Assembly: GCF_029917005.1 (NCBI RefSeq)
Contig: NZ_CP123967.1
Span: 1,488,001 to 1,552,000, forward strand
DNA from: Tessaracoccus lacteus
Lineage (GTDB): Bacteria > Actinomycetota > Actinomycetes > Propionibacteriales > Propionibacteriaceae
Direction of reading: 5' to 3'
DNA: 64,000 nt
Below the pieces are notes generated by a model, which saw only the letters and a program-made list of their open reading frames with translations, was not told the origin of the DNA and made no database searches. Below are positions 8,633 to 17,806 of this stretch, piece after piece (positions within the stretch are counted from its first letter, which is position 1; every line of letters begins with the position of its first letter). The position numbers were made by a program, and so were the translations under genes.

Positions 8633-8894
8633 GCACAGGGAAGGGAACACCCGCCCGGCAGACCTCTCGGCTCCGCTCGAGGCACCCCGAGAAGCGATGT
8701 GCTGAGCTAGTCGAAGTGCATGTGCTGAGCTAGTCGAAGTGCATGTCCTGAGCTAGTCGAAGTGCGTGTGCTGAGCTCGTCGAAGTGCATGTGCTGAGCT
8801 AGTCGAAGTGCTCGGCGACCCGGACTGAGCCTGACGAAGGGACCCGCGAACCGGATCGCTGAGCCTGTCGAAGCGCCCTGAGCGCAGCGAAGGG
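8610..8894. repeat. Palindromic repeat cluster with a five-copy 23-bp tandem array
   Basis: Two copies of the TGAGCCTGTCGAAG...CCCTGAGC...AAGGGA element frame the cluster (8610-8645 and 8860-8894). Between them, five tandem 23-bp units run exactly 8697-8811, each carrying the core TGAGCTAGTCGAAGTGC or its GCTCG variant. The units have no spacers. The element is the same family as the block at 45.1-45.8 kb. No gene is seen from 8633 to 9224. Confidence 0.85.
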
Positions 8895-9129
8895 ACCGAC
8901 CCCGCCCCGCGCTACTGTGGCCGAGCGCGGCATACGGAAACAGGCCGCGTGATGTGGGCCAGGCCACAGTTGCGCACCACGACGACGCGCCAGACACCTC
9001 TCCACAAGCTAAAAGCCCGCTCTCGTCAAGCCGGCACCTGGTCCGCAGACTGCCGAGACGCCCTGAACGCAGCCGGGGAAGTCCGAAGCCGGTCCGACCT
9101 CTCGCTCCGCTCGAGGCACCTCGACAAGC

Positions 9130-9198
9130 GTGTGCTGAGCTCGTCGAAGTGCGTGTGCTGAGCTCGTCGAAGTGCATGTGCTGAGCTAGTCGAAGTGC
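9130..9198. repeat. Second 23-bp tandem array, three copies
   Basis: Three 23-bp units (9130-9152, 9153-9175, 9176-9198) of the same TGAGCTCGTCGAAGTGC type as the array at 8697. Both arrays are followed by the same bases TCGGCGACCC, so they are probably copies of one unit. The preceding 230 bp hold only degenerate repeat fragments. Confidence 0.8.
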
Positions 9199-9224
9199 TC
9201 GGCGACCCAGGATCAGTGGGGCGG

Positions 9225-9914
9225 TCAGCCGGTGTCCGGCTCCACGACGACGGGTCGTCGGGTGGCGGGGTCGATGACGATGCGCCAGCCGTCGCGGTTC
9301 TCGACTCCGCTGGTGCGGGTGGGTTCCAGTTTGGCGTGGTGGAACGGGCACACGAGCGCCAGGTTCTCCAGCGACGTCGGTCCGCCTGCCCACCACGGAA
9401 CGATGTGGTGGGCTTCGCACTCGACAGCCGTGGCCCCGCAGCCGGGGAAGATGCAGCCCCCGTCACGGATCACCAGCGCCTGCCGGAGCGCGGGCGTGAC
9501 CCACCGCTCCGACCTGCCAAGGTCGAGGATCTCGGAACGCCCGCCCAACACCACCGGAATCACCTCGGCGTCGCAGGCGATCCTTCGCAGCTCCCCCGCC
9601 GGGATCCTCTGACCGGACGCCAGGACGCCACCCGCGTACCCTTGGCACAGCAGTTCCTCGTAGCTGACGGTCACCACGAGCGTCGGCCGTGCCCGTGCAC
9701 CGGGTGGGACAAGCGTCGGCTGCGGCGGCGCACCAGCCGATCCGGCCCCGGCCACGTCCTTCTCCGGCCGGGCGGGTGCCGCAAGCTGAGCGGCCACCAC
9801 AGAAGCCTCGTTACCGGCCTCAGGCTCAACCGCGACTGCGGGAGCCTCAGCAAGCGCGGCAGGGTCAACGAACAGCGCAGAAACCTCATCACTCGACTCG
9901 GCGCGAACCTTCCC
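9225..9914 (-). pseudogene. DUF222/HNH endonuclease gene, C-terminal part, split by IS3 insertion
   Basis: This is the 3' part of a gene whose 5' part lies at 11182-11970. The last ~80 residues form an HNH nuclease module: CIFPGCG, then AHHIVPWW and LVCPFHHAK, with the Cys pair and His residues of the fold intact. The middle part is the end of the DUF222 domain. Joining codon 11184-11182 to the codon beginning at 9911 (dropping the element and one 3-bp copy) gives one continuous frame without stops. Such genes are abundant, multicopy and often mobile in actinobacteria; their role is not established. Confidence 0.85.
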
Positions 9915-9983
9915 GGGACTGCCCCGGGTTTGGTTGACATCAACATCTCAGGTCCGTGAGGGCCTGGTGAGAGGATGCATGTC

Positions 9984-10262
9984 ATGCCCAAGCCCCATCC
10001 GAAAGAGTTCCGCGATGATGTGATCGCGGTCGCCCGCAAGGGCGAGGCCCCGATCGGCCAGATCGCCAAGGACTTCGGGATCAGTGAGTCCTGCCTGCGC
10101 AACTGGCTGGCCAAGGCCGATCGTGTTGATGCCCCCGCCGCAGACAACCGCTCCGCAGCCGAACTACGGGAAGCCAACAAGCGCATCCGGCTGCTGGAGC
10201 AGGAGAACGAAGTCCTGCGCCGCGCCGCCGCCTACCTGTCCCGCGACATCAACCCAAAATGA
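9984..10262 (+). CDS. IS3-family OrfA (helix-turn-helix transposase subunit)
   Basis: A 92-residue protein: FRDDVIAVARKG leads into the helix-turn-helix (IGQIAKDFGISESCLRNWL), followed by a leucine-zipper-like segment (RIRLLEQENEVLRRAAAYL) used for multimerisation. The ATG at 9984 is taken because GAGAGG lies 9 nt upstream; another ATG three codons earlier is possible. It ends in the ATGA overlap with orfB. Confidence 0.9.
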   Translation: MPKPHPKEFRDDVIAVARKGEAPIGQIAKDFGISESCLRNWLAKADRVDAPAADNRSAAELREANKRIRLLEQENEVLRRAAAYLSRDINPK

Positions 10263-11140
10263 TGTTCCCCTTGGTCACCGACCTGGCCCAGACCAAGGGG
10301 ACGCTCCGGGTGCCGGTCGCGGTCTCCTGCCGGGTGCTGGGCTTCTCGCGGCAGGCCTACTACCAGTGGCTCGCCTGCCCAGTCTCGCAGCGCGACTGGG
10401 ACGATGCACACCTGATCAACGCCGCCATCGACCTGCATGCCGAAGACCCTGGTCTGGGTTATCGCCTCATCGCCGATGACCTGCCCGAGATGGGCATCAC
10501 CGCTGGTGAGAACCGAGTCCACCGGCTCTGCAAGCTGCAGCGGATCCGTTCGTTCCACTCGGTCAAGAACGGGTCATGGAAGAAGCCCGGGCCGGCGGTC
10601 CACGATGACCTGGTGCAGCGCCAGTTCCATGCCGAGGGGCCTAACCGGTTGTGGTTGACCGACATCACCGAGCACCGCACCAGCGAGGGCAAGCTGTACC
10701 TGTGTGCGGTCAAGGACGTCTGGTCCAACCGCATTGTGGGGTACTCGATCGACACCCGCATGAAGAAGCGGATCGCGATCAACGCCCTGCGCATGGCCGT
10801 CCAACGTCGCGGACCAGTTGCTGGTTGCATCGTCCACTCGGACCGAGGCAGCCAATTCCGAGCCCACACCTATGTGGCCGAGTTGAAGGTCCACGACCTC
10901 ACAGGTTCCATGGGCAGGGTCGCCTCAAGTCCCGACAATGCCGCCATGGAGAGCTTCTTCGCGCTGCTGCAGAAGAACGTCCTCAACCGCCACCCGTGGA
11001 CCAGCCGGGCCGAGCTGCGGCTGGCCATGATCACCTGGATCGAGAAGTCTTACCACCGCCGACGCCGCCAACGGCGTCTCGGCAAACTCACCCCAGTAGA
11101 GTTCGAAGCAGTCCATCACACGACCACACAGGCCGCCTGA
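10259..11140 (+). CDS. IS3-family OrfB transposase (DDE integrase catalytic subunit)
   Basis: A 293-residue rve-type integrase. The DDE triad is visible: Asp in LWLTDITEH, Asp in IVHSDRGSQ, and Glu in DNAAMESFF; the His-x-x-Arg-like tail YHRRRRQRRLG follows. Its ATG overlaps the orfA stop as ATGA, in the -1 frame relative to orfA, so it may be made by reinitiation or as an OrfAB fusion by frameshifting. It catalyses cut and paste of this element. Intact. Confidence 0.92.
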   Translation: MMFPLVTDLAQTKGTLRVPVAVSCRVLGFSRQAYYQWLACPVSQRDWDDAHLINAAIDLHAEDPGLGYRLIADDLPEMGITAGENRVHRLCKLQRIRSFHSVKNGSWKKPGPAVHDDLVQRQFHAEGPNRLWLTDITEHRTSEGKLYLCAVKDVWSNRIVGYSIDTRMKKRIAINALRMAVQRRGPVAGCIVHSDRGSQFRAHTYVAELKVHDLTGSMGRVASSPDNAAMESFFALLQKNVLNRHPWTSRAELRLAMITWIEKSYHRRRRQRRLGKLTPVEFEAVHHTTTQAA

Positions 11141-11181
11141 CCCACCCCTAGAAATCTGTCAAGCAAACTGGGGGCAGTCCC

Positions 11182-11970
11182 CCCTGTCACGACGGCGACC
11201 AGTGCGTCGGCCTGGCGCTGCTGCCAGGTAGGAGTCAGGTCCCGGTGTCGCTGACGGCGCTCGGCCCGCTTTCGATCCGCGACCTCCGCGGTGATCGCGT
11301 TCACCACGATCTCGGCCTCGAGTACAGGCAGGGAGCCCTTGAAGAACCAGGATCCAGGATGCTCGGGATCGGGCGCGTAGACCAGGTGACGACGCTGGAG
11401 CGCCCGCTCACGCTGCCGACGCAGCTGGGCGTCGACCTGCGCGGGAGTCGGCAGCAGTTCCGGCGCCACCGCCTGCAGCACCTCGTCATGGGTCTCGGCC
11501 ACCTGCCGCGGGGTGGCCGAACGCGCCTTCTCCAGCAGGAACCCGCGGGCGCTGGCCCGCTGCTCCTCGGTCAGCGCGAGGGGCAGCCGCCCGAGCGCCT
11601 CGCCGACGCTGACGGCATGGCCCGGGCTGAGGGTCCCGTCCACCACGGCCCTCGCCACGTCGGAATGCCGGGCGATCCGCCCCGCCTGACCCACCTGACG
11701 GCGAGCCTCACTCCGGTCGAGGTGCTCCTCCCTGCCCAACAGGCTCGAGAGCTGCGTCCCGCTCACCACCTCCGCCGAGCCGCGCTCCTCGGCCTCCGAG
11801 ATCAGGCATGCCTCCAACCCGGCCAGCCGGTCCTTCGCGCGACGCACCTGCCGCAGCAGCTCCAGCCGTTCACGGTGGTCGATCCCGGTGCGCTGGGAGT
11901 GATCGATGGAAGAAAGCGCGCCGTCGATCGCGACCAACGCCGCGCTCGTCGACAACTGCTCATCCCCCAT
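11182..11970 (-). pseudogene. DUF222/HNH endonuclease gene, N-terminal part, split by IS3 insertion
   Basis: Encodes 263 codons of a DUF222 domain (RVELLR-like start, LSSLLGREEHLDRSEARR, GHAVSVGEALGRLP, LVYAPDPEHPGSWFFKG). As sequenced the frame reads on into the element for about 20 codons and stops at 11116. The remaining domain and the HNH motif are at 9225-9914. TAGCCT 6 nt before the ATG fits a leaderless promoter. The intact product would have about 491 residues, the usual size for the family. Confidence 0.85.
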
Positions 11971-12241
11971 AACGCGAGGCTACGGACCCCCACTGACAGT
12001 TTCTGAACGACCTGTGTCGATTCGTGGCGCATTCACTCACGGCGAACAACCTCGGCTGAATCCCCTTGCCAACGGCCACATGGATAGCAGCGAGGCCGCC
12101 ACCGGAGTCCGGCGGAGGCCTCGGCGGCTGTGCGGTGTCGCGTCCGACCTCAACGGTGGTTGCCTCGTCGGCTCTGGGGACCGACGATGTCTGCATGGAG
12201 CATTCTTCGATGGCGTCGGGCTCGATGGACGTGTGGACCGG

Positions 12242-12508
12242 ATGAGGCGCGTCGAGGTCGTCATTCGCGGCCGGGTGCAGGGCGTCGGCTTCCGGTATCA
12301 CTGCCGCAGCGAGGCGCAACGCCTGGGCCTCGTCGGCTGGGTCCGCAACGAGCCGGATGGCACGGTGCGGGCCGAGTTCGAGGGGCCGGACGATGCCGTG
12401 GTGGCGATGGTCAGCTGGTCTCGGCAGGGGCCGGACTACGCACGCGTGACGAGCGTCGAGGTGAGGGAGATCGCGCCGACTGGCGGGAGCGGATTCACCG
12501 TCGGCTGA
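12242..12508 (+). CDS. acyP: Acylphosphatase
   Basis: An 88-residue protein of standard size. It hydrolyses carboxyl-phosphate bonds of acylphosphates such as acetyl phosphate or 1,3-bisphosphoglycerate. The signature GRVQGVGFRYHC carries the catalytic Arg, and GWVRNEPDGTV carries the catalytic Asn; AEFEGPDDAV and the final strand FTV complete the ferredoxin-like fold. The ATG at 12242 starts at MRRVEVVIRG; no strong ribosome site is seen. About 270 bp upstream, between it and the DUF222 start, I see no gene. Confidence 0.92.
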   Translation: MRRVEVVIRGRVQGVGFRYHCRSEAQRLGLVGWVRNEPDGTVRAEFEGPDDAVVAMVSWSRQGPDYARVTSVEVREIAPTGGSGFTVG

Positions 12509-12577
12509 CCGGTACCGCCCACCGCGTATTTCGCACAGATCCGCACAGTTGTCGGAGGTCGTCGGCATACTCAGTGT

Positions 12578-12676
12578 CAGGTCAAGAGTCGCGGCCCCAA
12601 CTCCTCGGGGTGGTCGCGCAGCAACCGGGGCCGCTCCGGTGCTTCCCGAGGAAGACCCGGCCCCGGCAGACAGCTG
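12578..12676 (+). promoter_or_regulatory. Probable SAM riboswitch of the SAM-I/SAM-IV clan
   Basis: The 5' leader of the DUF3293 gene folds into the clan's plan. P1 is GGTC (12580-12583) with GACC (12654-12657). P2 is CGCG-CCCC closed by GGGG-CGCG. The core string GCAGCAACC is followed by P3 (CCGG/CCGG), then GGTGC and P4 (CTTCC-CGA-GGAAG). The P3 loop GGGGCC can pair with GGCCCC just 3' of P1, the SAM-IV-type pseudoknot. The AAGAG after P1 and the CAACC...GGTGC pair are the most diagnostic positions. Assignment to SAM-IV versus SAM-I/IV-variant is open. Confidence 0.65.
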
Positions 12677-12684
12677 AGGTCAAG

Positions 12685-12717
12685 CGGCCTCGTCCCGACG
12701 AGGCTCGGAGACGAGGA
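12685..12717 (+). promoter_or_regulatory. Likely expression platform: anti-Shine-Dalgarno switch hairpin
   Basis: The hairpin GCCTCGTCCCGACGAGGC directly follows the aptamer. Its 5' arm CCTCGTC can pair either with GACGAGG inside the hairpin or with a second identical GACGAGG at 12710-12716, which overlaps the ribosome site of the DUF3293 gene. The two pairings exclude each other, which suggests control of translation start. Confidence 0.5.
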
Positions 12718-12726
12718 GATCCCTCC

Positions 12727-13560
12727 ATGACCAGACTTCCGCTCCGCCCCGGGCATGGCACCTTCCCCGACGACCAGATCCCCAACCCGTCGATCCCATC
12801 ACGGCACTGGGCGCGGGTCGACGGCGTCGTCCGACGACCCCACGCCGAGAGCGTCGAGGATTCCTACCGCTCGAACATCGTGCGCCTCTGGCCGGCCGGG
12901 GCCTCGGTTGGAGCTGTCGACCTCGTCCCTGGCACGGCATCCCCCTCCTCCTCACCGTCCGAGGTGTTCGGCACCGGCTGCCGGGAGGCGTTCATCATCG
13001 CCGGGACCCACGCGGCCGGGCGCCTGACGAGCCGCGAGGACGACGACGCCACCCTGCTCGGGCTCAGGTGCTTCCTGGGCTTCAACGAATGGCGGTGGTC
13101 CCCCACCGTGACCACATCCCCCGACCGCAGCTGGGTCGAGCCGGGGGCGCTCATCCGGGGCGTGCCGGAGGACGAAGTGGCGGATCAGGCCGCCTACCAC
13201 GGGCAGGCGGTGATTCTGCGCTGGGACGCCGATGGGCTCGCCCCTCGCGCCACCATGCAGGGAGTGAATGTGGGTGACCCGACACCGACCCCCGTCGCGC
13301 TGGTCCCGGCGCTCATCGGCTGCCCGCTCCGGCGGGGCGCCGACGGGGTATGCAAGGCCCACGGTGGCGGATGGACCAGCGGATCACGTGAGGCCTACCT
13401 GGCGTGGAGGCTGCACCGCTCCCTGCTCCTGGACGCCTTCGGCTGCGGCGTGTGCCAGGGGGAGGGCCCTCAGGGACCGGACAGCTCCGAACACTTCACG
13501 CCTTCGCGTGAAGGTGGCTGGCAATGGGGTCCGCCCCGGGTGGTGCGAGGAGAAGAGTGA
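12727..13560 (+). CDS. DUF3293-domain protein
   Basis: A 277-residue protein. The middle part matches DUF3293: REAFIIAGTHAAG, then a stretch with WSPTVTTSPDRSWVEPGALI and the tail YHGQAVILRWDADG. An extra C-terminal region (about 185-277) has scattered Cys (GCPLRRG, GVCKAHGGG, CGVCQGEG) and could bind a metal, though this is only suggestive. Function of the family is unknown. The ATG at 12727 has a GAGGAG site 6 nt upstream. The gene sits behind a probable SAM riboswitch and is followed by a strong hairpin, so it is its own transcription unit. The riboswitch suggests a link to methionine or SAM metabolism. Confidence 0.75.
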   Translation: MTRLPLRPGHGTFPDDQIPNPSIPSRHWARVDGVVRRPHAESVEDSYRSNIVRLWPAGASVGAVDLVPGTASPSSSPSEVFGTGCREAFIIAGTHAAGRLTSREDDDATLLGLRCFLGFNEWRWSPTVTTSPDRSWVEPGALIRGVPEDEVADQAAYHGQAVILRWDADGLAPRATMQGVNVGDPTPTPVALVPALIGCPLRRGADGVCKAHGGGWTSGSREAYLAWRLHRSLLLDAFGCGVCQGEGPQGPDSSEHFTPSREGGWQWGPPRVVRGEE

Positions 13561-13579
13561 TCTCCCTACCCGGGGCGGA
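13530..13579 (+). terminator. Strong GC hairpin at the DUF3293 3' end
   Basis: TCCGCCCCGGGT (13530-13541) pairs perfectly over 12 bp with ACCCGGGGCGGA (13568-13579), with a 26-nt loop that holds the stop codon. There is no T-run. A second 6-bp stem (CGCCGC/GCGGCG, 13586-13603) follows before the convergent pckG stop. Confidence 0.6.
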
Positions 13580-13608
13580 CCGGATCGCCGCGACGCTGCG
13601 GCGGCTTC

Positions 13609-15420
<1,812 letters not shown>

Positions 15421-15547
15421 GGGTCTCTCCAACCTGGTAGTTCGCGTCGTTGTAGAACTGGGTTGTCTTCACCATAAGGAACTAATCCGACCTGAATCCC
15501 AGATGATGAGGGTGAAATTGGGCCGATCTTCACATAGTGTGAACCCC
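15421..15547. promoter_or_regulatory. Divergent pckG / RamB-like promoter region with inverted-repeat operator
   Basis: TTCACA-TAG-TGTGAA at 15529-15543 is a perfect 6-bp inverted repeat. It overlaps the hexamer TAGTGT (15535-15540), which sits 7 nt before the regulator's GTG as a -10 box. Binding there would block the regulator's own promoter and could also affect pckG 110 bp away. The binding protein is inferred to be the adjacent regulator. Confidence 0.55.
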
Positions 15548-16978
15548 GTGACAGATCTCTCCACTCTCGGGCACCGCATCAGGCACTTCCGCGTGAAGGC
15601 GGGCATGACCCTTGAAGAACTCGGAAACATCACAGGAACGGCCCCCAGCCAGCTCTCCATGATCGAAAACGGGCGACGCGAGCCGCGCCTGTCTCTGCTG
15701 GAGGCGTTGGCGTCGGCGCTGGGTGTGGCGGCGTCGGATCTCCTGGAGGGCGAGGCTCCGTCTCCGCGTGCCGCGTTGGAGATCGAACTTGAGAGGGCCC
15801 AGGCCGCGCCCGCGTACCGGGAGCTCGGCCTGCCGGTCCTCCGACCGTCACGGGGCATGTCCGACGCGGTCCTCAGCACCATCGTCGGGCTGCACCGCGA
15901 GCTCGGCCGCCGGGCGCGCATGTCGATCGCCACGCCGGAGGAGGCACGCCGCGCCAATACGCAGCACCACGCCATGATGCGGGCGAAGAACAATCACCTG
16001 CCCGAGATCGAGGAGATTGCGGAGCAGACCACCAACGGAGTCCGGCACACCACCGGCGCGCTCACGCACCGCAGCGTCGCGGAGATCGCCAAGCGGGTGG
16101 GGCTGACCATCGTGCACACCAGCGACCTCCCCCACTCCGCCCGCGCGGTCGTCGACCGCGAACATGGGCGCATCTACATCCCGCCCGTCTCGATTCCGGG
16201 CGGCCACGGGCTGCGCTCACTGACGCTGCAGGCGGTGGCGAATACGGTCCTGGGACACCAGGCCCCCGTCGACTACGCCGACTTCCTCAGGCAGCGGCTC
16301 GAGGTCAGCTACTTCGCGGCAGCCTGCCTGATGCCCCGGGCCGCCTCGTTGGAGTTCCTGGAGCAGGCGAAGAAGGACCGCAACATCGCCATCGAGGACT
16401 TCCGTGACACATTCGGAGTCACCCACGAGGCAGCGACCCTGCGGTTCACCAACCTCGCCACCCAGTACCTCGGCATTACGCTGCACTACCTGCGCGTCGA
16501 CGGCGGCGGCGCCGTGATGGCCGCGTACGAGAACGACGGCCTCCCCCTGCCGCAGGACGCGACCGGGTCAACGGAGGGCGAGATGGTATGCCGGTACTGG
16601 AGCGCCAGGAGAGCCTTCGCCAGGACGACGCGCACCAGCGAGCACCACCAGTACACCGACACCCCGGTGGGCACGTTTTTCGAGTCGACGCAGACCGGCA
16701 CCGGCACCACCGGGGACTTCTCCATCACGCTCGGCGTCCCCTACGCGGAGTCGAAGTGGTTCCGGGGTCGGGAGTCGCAGCGGCGCGAGAGTTCCACGTG
16801 CCCGGCCGCCAGTTGCTGCCGACGGCCTGAGGACGGGCTCATGGAGCACTGGCAGGGACAGGGCTGGGCCTCACCCAGGGTGCGCAGCCACCTGTTCGCT
16901 CCCCTGCCGCACGGTACCTACCCGGGCGTCGAGGACCGGGAGCTGTACGAGTTCCTCGAGGCGCACGCCGGCGACTGA
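15548..16978 (+). CDS. RamB/ScfR-family transcriptional regulator (XRE HTH + ImmA/IrrE-like + short-chain acyl domain)
   Basis: 476 residues, close to RamB length (about 474). The N-terminal XRE helix-turn-helix reads LGHRIRHFRVKAGMTLEELG...APSQLSMIENGRREP (residues 6-45). A central peptidase-like region (TLQAVANTVLGH to VSYFAAACLMPR) lacks a clear HExxH, as in RamB. The C-terminal part corresponds to the short-chain fatty acyl regulator domain. RamB controls acetate and gluconeogenic genes in corynebacteria and mycobacteria, so control of the divergent pckG is a reasonable inference. The GTG at 15548 is chosen for its -10 at 7 nt; a GTG at 15539 is inside that box. Confidence 0.85.
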   Translation: MTDLSTLGHRIRHFRVKAGMTLEELGNITGTAPSQLSMIENGRREPRLSLLEALASALGVAASDLLEGEAPSPRAALEIELERAQAAPAYRELGLPVLRPSRGMSDAVLSTIVGLHRELGRRARMSIATPEEARRANTQHHAMMRAKNNHLPEIEEIAEQTTNGVRHTTGALTHRSVAEIAKRVGLTIVHTSDLPHSARAVVDREHGRIYIPPVSIPGGHGLRSLTLQAVANTVLGHQAPVDYADFLRQRLEVSYFAAACLMPRAASLEFLEQAKKDRNIAIEDFRDTFGVTHEAATLRFTNLATQYLGITLHYLRVDGGGAVMAAYENDGLPLPQDATGSTEGEMVCRYWSARRAFARTTRTSEHHQYTDTPVGTFFESTQTGTGTTGDFSITLGVPYAESKWFRGRESQRRESSTCPAASCCRRPEDGLMEHWQGQGWASPRVRSHLFAPLPHGTYPGVEDRELYEFLEAHAGD

Positions 16979-16983
16979 GCCTC

Positions 16984-17100
16984 GAACCGTCCCCTGTCCA
17001 CGTGGGGGGCTCCGAGGCTCGCCGCGGCGTGGAGCCGGGCGTACGCGCTGCCCGGTTGCTGAACCAGCTCGGCGTGGGTGCCGCGCTCGATGACGCGCGA
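16984..17100 (-). pseudogene. ABC-transporter ATPase C-terminal fragment
   Basis: About 39 codons read SRVIERGTHAELVQQPG then SAYARLHAAA, the end of an ABC exporter ATPase after the H-loop. The rest of the gene is missing; at 17100 the sequence switches to transposase-derived DNA. It is a remnant left by a rearrangement. Confidence 0.6.
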
Positions 17101-17104
17101 CAGT

Positions 17105-17520
17105 CACGCCAACCGCCAACGACGCCTCCACAGTCGTGACGCCCGTCGCGATCGCACGGCAGAACTGCCGCTGCACGACCCTGGAGGGATCAGGCCGTCA
17201 TCGCTGATCTTCTTGCTCCATTCCGCCAACGCCACCGTTGAACCCCTCCGCAATCAAGGAGTTGCGACGACCAGTTGAATCCGCCTTGCGATCCGCGGTC
17301 GGAGTGGACGATTGAGCCGGCGAAGTCTCCGCGGCGGGCCACGGCACTGTCTAGTGCGTTCACTGCGATCCGGGACTTCATCCTGGAGTCGATCGACTAG
17401 CCGACGATCCGGTTGAATTTGACGTCCTTGATCGCAAACAGGTAGAGCTTGCCTTCGGCGGTCCTGTGTTCGGTGATGTCGGTCAGCCAGAGCTCGTTGG
17501 CCGCGTTGGCCGAGAAGTCG
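17105..17520 (-). pseudogene. Transposase debris: IS30-like N-terminus and IS3 OrfB fragment
   Basis: From 17176 down to 17105 the frame QRQFCRAIATGVTTVEAS resembles the N-terminus of IS30-type transposases. From 17520 down to about 17280 an IS3 OrfB core is seen: LWLTDITEHRTAEGK, then DVKFNRIVG, an in-frame TAG, SIDSRMKSRIAVNALD and IVHSDRGSQ. Frames are broken and both parts are incomplete. The next 280 bp (17521-17806) show nothing I can support. Confidence 0.65.
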
Positions 17521-17806
17521 CGCCGCCCGATCGAATGGGCCCTACGCCGCGTCGCCGGCAAAGCCGGCGCCACCGACGTGAACCGCGCAGGCCGCTACCC
17601 GCACCGCCACCTGGTCACCCCGATCAATGGACCCCAGGGCAACAGTCAGACACGATGGGCGGCGCGGCGGAAGCTGGCCCTCAACCTGTCTGGCCGGCGT
17701 TCAGGGCGCTGGTGTAACGCGACGCGTCCTACTCGGCCTTGTTCGCCGCCTCGATCAGCGCGCTGTGCGGTGGCGTCGTTCGTTCACGCCTGTGGTCGGT
17801 GGTTGT

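Larger units (their letters stand above)
9915..11181 (+). mobile_element. IS3-family insertion sequence, 1267 bp, complete
   Basis: The ends are inverted repeats: GGGACTGCCCCGGGTTTGG on the left and, read inward on the other strand, GGGACTGCCCCCAGTTTGC on the right, both continuing to TTGACA (22 of 25 bases match). The flanks carry the 3-bp direct repeat CCC (9912-9914 and 11182-11184). It contains orfA and orfB with intact frames, so it looks recent and potentially active. Confidence 0.9.

Noticed and set aside
8697-9198. CRISPR array
   Set aside because: The 23-bp units are joined head to tail without spacers, and no cas genes are near.
17521-17806. Possible gene fragment on the plus strand
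   Set aside because: The translation matches no family I recognise and has no start signal; left as unexplained DNA.
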